DNA from: Rhodospirillales bacterium
GTDB lineage: Bacteria > Pseudomonadota > Alphaproteobacteria > Rhodospirillales > Casp-alpha2
Reading direction: 5' to 3'
DNA: 64,000 nucleotides
Assembly (NCBI GenBank): GCA_017640505.1
Contig: JAEPQO010000001.1
Span: 698,625 to 762,624, forward strand
In this document: positions 61,487-64,000 of the stretch, piece after piece
Numbering within the stretch: position 1 is the first letter of the stretch
Layout of the letters: every line of letters starts with the position of its first letter
Notes under the pieces: model-generated
Told to the model about the DNA's origin: nothing
Seen by the model: only the letters and a program-made list of their open reading frames with translations
Database searches by the model: none
Position numbers and translations under genes: made by a program

Positions 61487-62458
61487 ATGAACTGGCCGGC
61501 TGGCCTCGATCTACGGTCTCTCAACGTATTTCTGGAAACGGCACGTGCGGGAAACATGACCGAAGCCGCCAGGCGGTTGGGCATGACGCAACCCGCTGTT
61601 TCGCAATACATAAGTAAAGCCGAGGAAGAGATCGGTGCGCAATTGCTCGATCGCCGTCTCCGGCCGATCCGGCTGACACCGGCGGGCGAAGTGTTGCGTG
61701 ACCGCGCCGAATCCCTGATCGTATCTGCCGAGGCGGCCATTGCCGCCGCCCGGAACGTCGGCGACCGGCCGCTGGCGGAGCTCAGGATCGGAGTGCCGAA
61801 TTCACTCGCGACAACGTTGACGCCCTGGCTTTACGACCGTGTGATGACCGAACTCCGGCCCGGCAACTTCGCGCTGCGCGCGGGTCAGTCCGGCGATCAT
61901 ATTCGCGCGCTGATGGAACGCGAAGTCGATCTCATCATTGCGACCGACGCAGCGGAGAACCTGGGCGGCGTGGTGCGTCACGAGCTGTTTCGTGAAACCT
62001 TCATGCTGATGCTGCCGGCGGGGTATGACAGCGCAGACAATTCGCTCGCCGATATTGTGCGGGATCTGCCGCTAATCCGGTTTGCCGGCCACAACATCGT
62101 CGGACAGATGGTCGAACGGCATCTCAGACGTATCCGCGTCCATGCGCCGCGCGTTGCCGAATTCGATACCGCGCAGGCAGTTTCGGCCATGGTTGCCGCC
62201 GGTCACGGGTTCGCGGTGGCAACGCCGATGTGCGTGCTCGAGGGCGCCGCGCTGGGGTATGACGTGGTAACGGCGCCGTTGCCCGGACCGGCGTTCGCGC
62301 GCACCCTCCACGTGCTGGCACGCGGGCACGAGCTGGGCCAGCAGGCGGCGGCGTTCGCTGCGATTTGCCGGGATGTGCTGGATGAATACATGTTACCCCG
62401 GGCAACGGTGCGCATGCCCTGGCTGGGTGACGGTTTCCGGGTTCTGACAAGCGCCTGA
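61487..62458 (+). CDS. LysR-family transcriptional regulator
   Basis: A 323-residue LysR-type regulator. The N-terminal helix-turn-helix (about 8-65) has LNVFLETARAGNMTEAARRL and GMTQPAVSQYISKAEEEIG, and the effector domain (about 95-300) starts ELRIGVPNSLATTLTPWL. The divergent dioxygenase gene is the expected target, with autoregulation; the converging epimerase operon might also respond. The inducer is unknown. A hairpin terminator follows seven bases after the stop. Confidence 0.93.
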   Translation: MNWPAGLDLRSLNVFLETARAGNMTEAARRLGMTQPAVSQYISKAEEEIGAQLLDRRLRPIRLTPAGEVLRDRAESLIVSAEAAIAAARNVGDRPLAELRIGVPNSLATTLTPWLYDRVMTELRPGNFALRAGQSGDHIRALMEREVDLIIATDAAENLGGVVRHELFRETFMLMLPAGYDSADNSLADIVRDLPLIRFAGHNIVGQMVERHLRRIRVHAPRVAEFDTAQAVSAMVAAGHGFAVATPMCVLEGAALGYDVVTAPLPGPAFARTLHVLARGHELGQQAAAFAAICRDVLDEYMLPRATVRMPWLGDGFRVLTSA

Positions 62459-62464
62459 ATCCAA

Positions 62465-62492
62465 AAAAGGCCGGCATTGCTGCCGGCCTTTT
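62465..62492. terminator. Bidirectional intrinsic terminator
   Basis: AAAAGGCCGGCA (62465-62476), loop TTGC, and TGCCGGCCTTTT (62481-62492) form a 12-base-pair hairpin with A and T runs on both sides, so it can stop transcripts from both the lysR-type gene and the convergent peroxiredoxin gene. Confidence 0.85.
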
Positions 62493-62556
62493 GGGGAAAG
62501 ACGCCGCGTGAAGGGAGGGGGGAGACGGCGTCCTCTCGTTTGGTTTCCGGTTCGCC

Positions 62557-63099
62557 TTAGGCGGCTTTCACGGAGGCTTTGCTCTTCAGGTACTTGAGCA
62601 TCGTATCGGCGTCCGAGACCTCGAACGGGTCGGTCGGGCAATTGTCGCCGAAATCCGGTTCCACGAACATCTGCTCGATCTGGCCATCGTCGACGACCAT
62701 CGAATAACGCCAGGACCGCATGCCGAAGCCGAGGTTCGATTTATCCACCAGCATGCCCATCTTGCGCGAGAACTCGCCGTTGCCGTCAGGCAGCAGGAAG
62801 ACGTTCTCGGCCTTCTGGCTCAGGCCCCACTGGTACATGGTGAAGGCGTCGTTGACCGACAGGCAGATGACGCTGTCGACACCAAGCGCCTGGAACTCCT
62901 CATAGAGTTCTTCGTAGCGCGGCAGGTGGCTGGTCGAACACGTCGGCGTGAAGGCGCCCGGCAGCGCGAACAGGACGACACGCTTGCCTTTGAAAATTTC
63001 TTCGGTGGAGAGATCTTTCCACTCGAACGGGTTCGGGCCTTCGATCGCATCGTTACGGACGCGGGTTTTGAAAATCACGTGGGGAACTTGTCTTTGCAT
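62557..63099 (-). CDS. Peroxiredoxin (Prx5-like)
   Basis: A 180-residue thiol peroxidase of the redoxin/Prx5 type. The peroxidatic Cys is in PGAFTPTCSTSHLPRY, with a resolving partner possibly in FGDNCPTDPF; conserved MRSWRYSMVVDDG supplies the Arg of the active site. ATG 63099 is preferred over GTG 63108 because AGAGGTG is then at the right distance. There is no fused glutaredoxin domain. Reduces hydrogen peroxide or alkyl hydroperoxides in the cytoplasm; monocistronic with the shared terminator downstream. Confidence 0.93.
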   Translation of the reverse strand: MQRQVPHVIFKTRVRNDAIEGPNPFEWKDLSTEEIFKGKRVVLFALPGAFTPTCSTSHLPRYEELYEEFQALGVDSVICLSVNDAFTMYQWGLSQKAENVFLLPDGNGEFSRKMGMLVDKSNLGFGMRSWRYSMVVDDGQIEQMFVEPDFGDNCPTDPFEVSDADTMLKYLKSKASVKAA

Positions 63100-63220
63100 G
63101 GTGGTCACCTCTTGGTCTTAGAAAAAAGTCCAACGCCGTGTTGGTCACTGAGGCGATAATGATGCGGTGCAATATATTTGTGAAATCGTTTGTTTTTATT
63201 AATTTGATAGGTTTCAACGA

Positions 63221-64000
63221 TCATCCGCAAAGCCCGGATTTCTTTGGAATGACAGCCAGCATCTCATCCGGTTGCGGCAGATATGCGTGTTTTTCCGCAT
63301 CGCGGACGGTTTGCGCGCCTGCAATACCGGCAAGCAACCAATCGATGTCGCCGACGGTGCCGCGGATCGTGGGCTCGCGCGTCGGCGACGGGACCGCGTT
63401 CGGCACGCCGTTCTCGGTCTCGCCCAATTTGAACCGGAAGACATAGTTCGGCGTCAATCCAATCCTCAGGTCGGAGAAGATGATCTTCCCGTCCTTTTCC
63501 TCCATTCGGTAGAAGCCCTTGGTGAAGGCAACGAGATCCCTGTACGCCGGCGTGTCGGCAAGACATCCCTCAAGTTCCGGATGGCGGGAATGCGCGTAGA
63601 CAGTAACGTCATCACCGATCAGCGGCTGGTAAACGTTCAGGTATCGCGACCCGTCGATGACGATCGTGCGCCAGTAGAGCGTATTGAACGGCGTCGGAAT
63701 GGACAGCGTGCGGTCCGCCTCAATACCCCGGGCAGCGAGCCATGTTGCCGCCCGGGCATTGGCAATCTGCTGCAGGCCGGCTGTCCCCAGCATGTACAGG
63801 GTCGAAACGACAAGCGCCCCGGTAAGCCATCCCCTGAACCGGCTGGACACGGGATTGAGCAAAATCGCCCAGAGCGTCACGAGCAAGAGCGGCAATGTGT
63901 AAAGCGGATCGATGATAAAAATGGAACCGACGCCGACCGGGCCTTCGTACAGCGGCCAGAAAAGCCGCGTCCCGTACACGGTCATGGCATCGATCAGCGC
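63221..64000 (-). CDS. YdjM-like inner-membrane metal-dependent hydrolase (5' end outside window)
   Basis: The C-terminal 259 residues of a membrane protein of the YdjM/DUF457 family; the frame is open to the right edge. The visible part has YGTRLFWPLYEGPVGVGSIF, where DUF457 proteins carry a YGTxxxWP motif, then two membrane helices (YTLPLLLVTLWAILLNPVSS, GWLTGALVVSTLYMLGTAGL) and a soluble C-terminal domain (about 90-250). The His residues of the hydrolase core would be in the missing N-terminus. Family members are linked to membrane or envelope functions but not well defined. Confidence 0.75.
   Translation of the reverse strand, partial: ALIDAMTVYGTRLFWPLYEGPVGVGSIFIIDPLYTLPLLLVTLWAILLNPVSSRFRGWLTGALVVSTLYMLGTAGLQQIANARAATWLAARGIEADRTLSIPTPFNTLYWRTIVIDGSRYLNVYQPLIGDDVTVYAHSRHPELEGCLADTPAYRDLVAFTKGFYRMEEKDGKIIFSDLRIGLTPNYVFRFKLGETENGVPNAVPSPTREPTIRGTVGDIDWLLAGIAGAQTVRDAEKHAYLPQPDEMLAVIPKKSGLCG

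Overview
The window is a gene-dense, high-GC chromosomal segment of an alphaproteobacterium, most like the Rhodospirillales and relatives. The support is gene order and family content: ffs-dnaX-ybaB-recR, def-fmt-truA beside dapD-dapE, rpmH-rnpA-yidD-yidC-engB-argB, cytochrome c next to kdsB-pheA, plus PAS_5 and DUF2336 proteins that are typical of these bacteria. The species cannot be named from the sequence alone. I see no insertion sequence, prophage or CRISPR array. Genes are packed tightly: convergent neighbours often end within 3-20 bases of each other, and in one case share a CTAG that is a stop codon on both strands.

Layout. 1-9.4 kb: a Yej-type oligopeptide ABC importer (yejB partial, yejA), hisN with a membrane-anchored cytochrome c, kdsB-pheA, a YHYH-domain secreted protein, nudC and two small exported proteins. 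9.6-17 kb: a DUF985 cupin, the 4.5S SRP RNA, dnaX, a PAS_5 gene, an antisense PolB-type exonuclease, ybaB, recR, a large pentapeptide-repeat protein and rmuC. 17-26.9 kb: a DUF4139 secreted protein, a concentrative nucleoside transporter, def-fmt, truA, the lysine/DAP genes dapD-dapE and a HAD phosphatase. 27-31.4 kb: a PAS/GAF/GGDEF diguanylate cyclase followed by two tandem DUF2336 paralogues. 31.4-35.8 kb: argB-engB-yidC-yidD-rnpA-rpmH with a clear rpmH promoter. 36-41.7 kb: a TVP38-family membrane protein with a flavin disulfide reductase, an orphan histidine kinase, a lipoprotein gamma-glutamyltransferase, and a tiny CcoQ/FixQ-like membrane protein whose 3' end lies in a DnaA-box cluster.

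41.8-48.1 kb: panB-panC, an atypical SDR, an AHL-lactonase-like hydrolase, a bactofilin, gpt, an OmpA-like lipoprotein and tRNA-Arg(ACG). 48.2-55.8 kb is more accessory: an SGNH hydrolase, a flavin/PNPOx-fold protein, an HxlR regulator facing a GFA-TfoX pair across a perfect 34-bp palindrome, a GST/MaoC/cysteine-dioxygenase-like operon, a fused membrane/spermidine-synthase-like protein, a four-copy 25-bp tandem repeat and a PuuD-like glutamine amidotransferase. 55.9-62.5 kb looks like a catabolic island for 4-hydroxyproline or a related imino acid: CaiB-type CoA transferase, DapA-like deaminase, D-amino-acid oxidoreductase and two-cysteine hydroxyproline epimerase in one direction, then a PhyH-type dioxygenase divergent from a LysR regulator. 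The window ends with a peroxiredoxin and a truncated YdjM-like membrane hydrolase.

The observations most worth following are the tandem repeat that holds the stop codons of two convergent genes, the HxlR palindrome, the DnaA-box cluster, the hydroxyproline island with its dioxygenase, the GGDEF-DUF2336-DUF2336 arrangement, and two enzymes (an SDR and a MaoC hydratase) that have lost the expected catalytic residue. No wholly new defence or mobile system was recognised.
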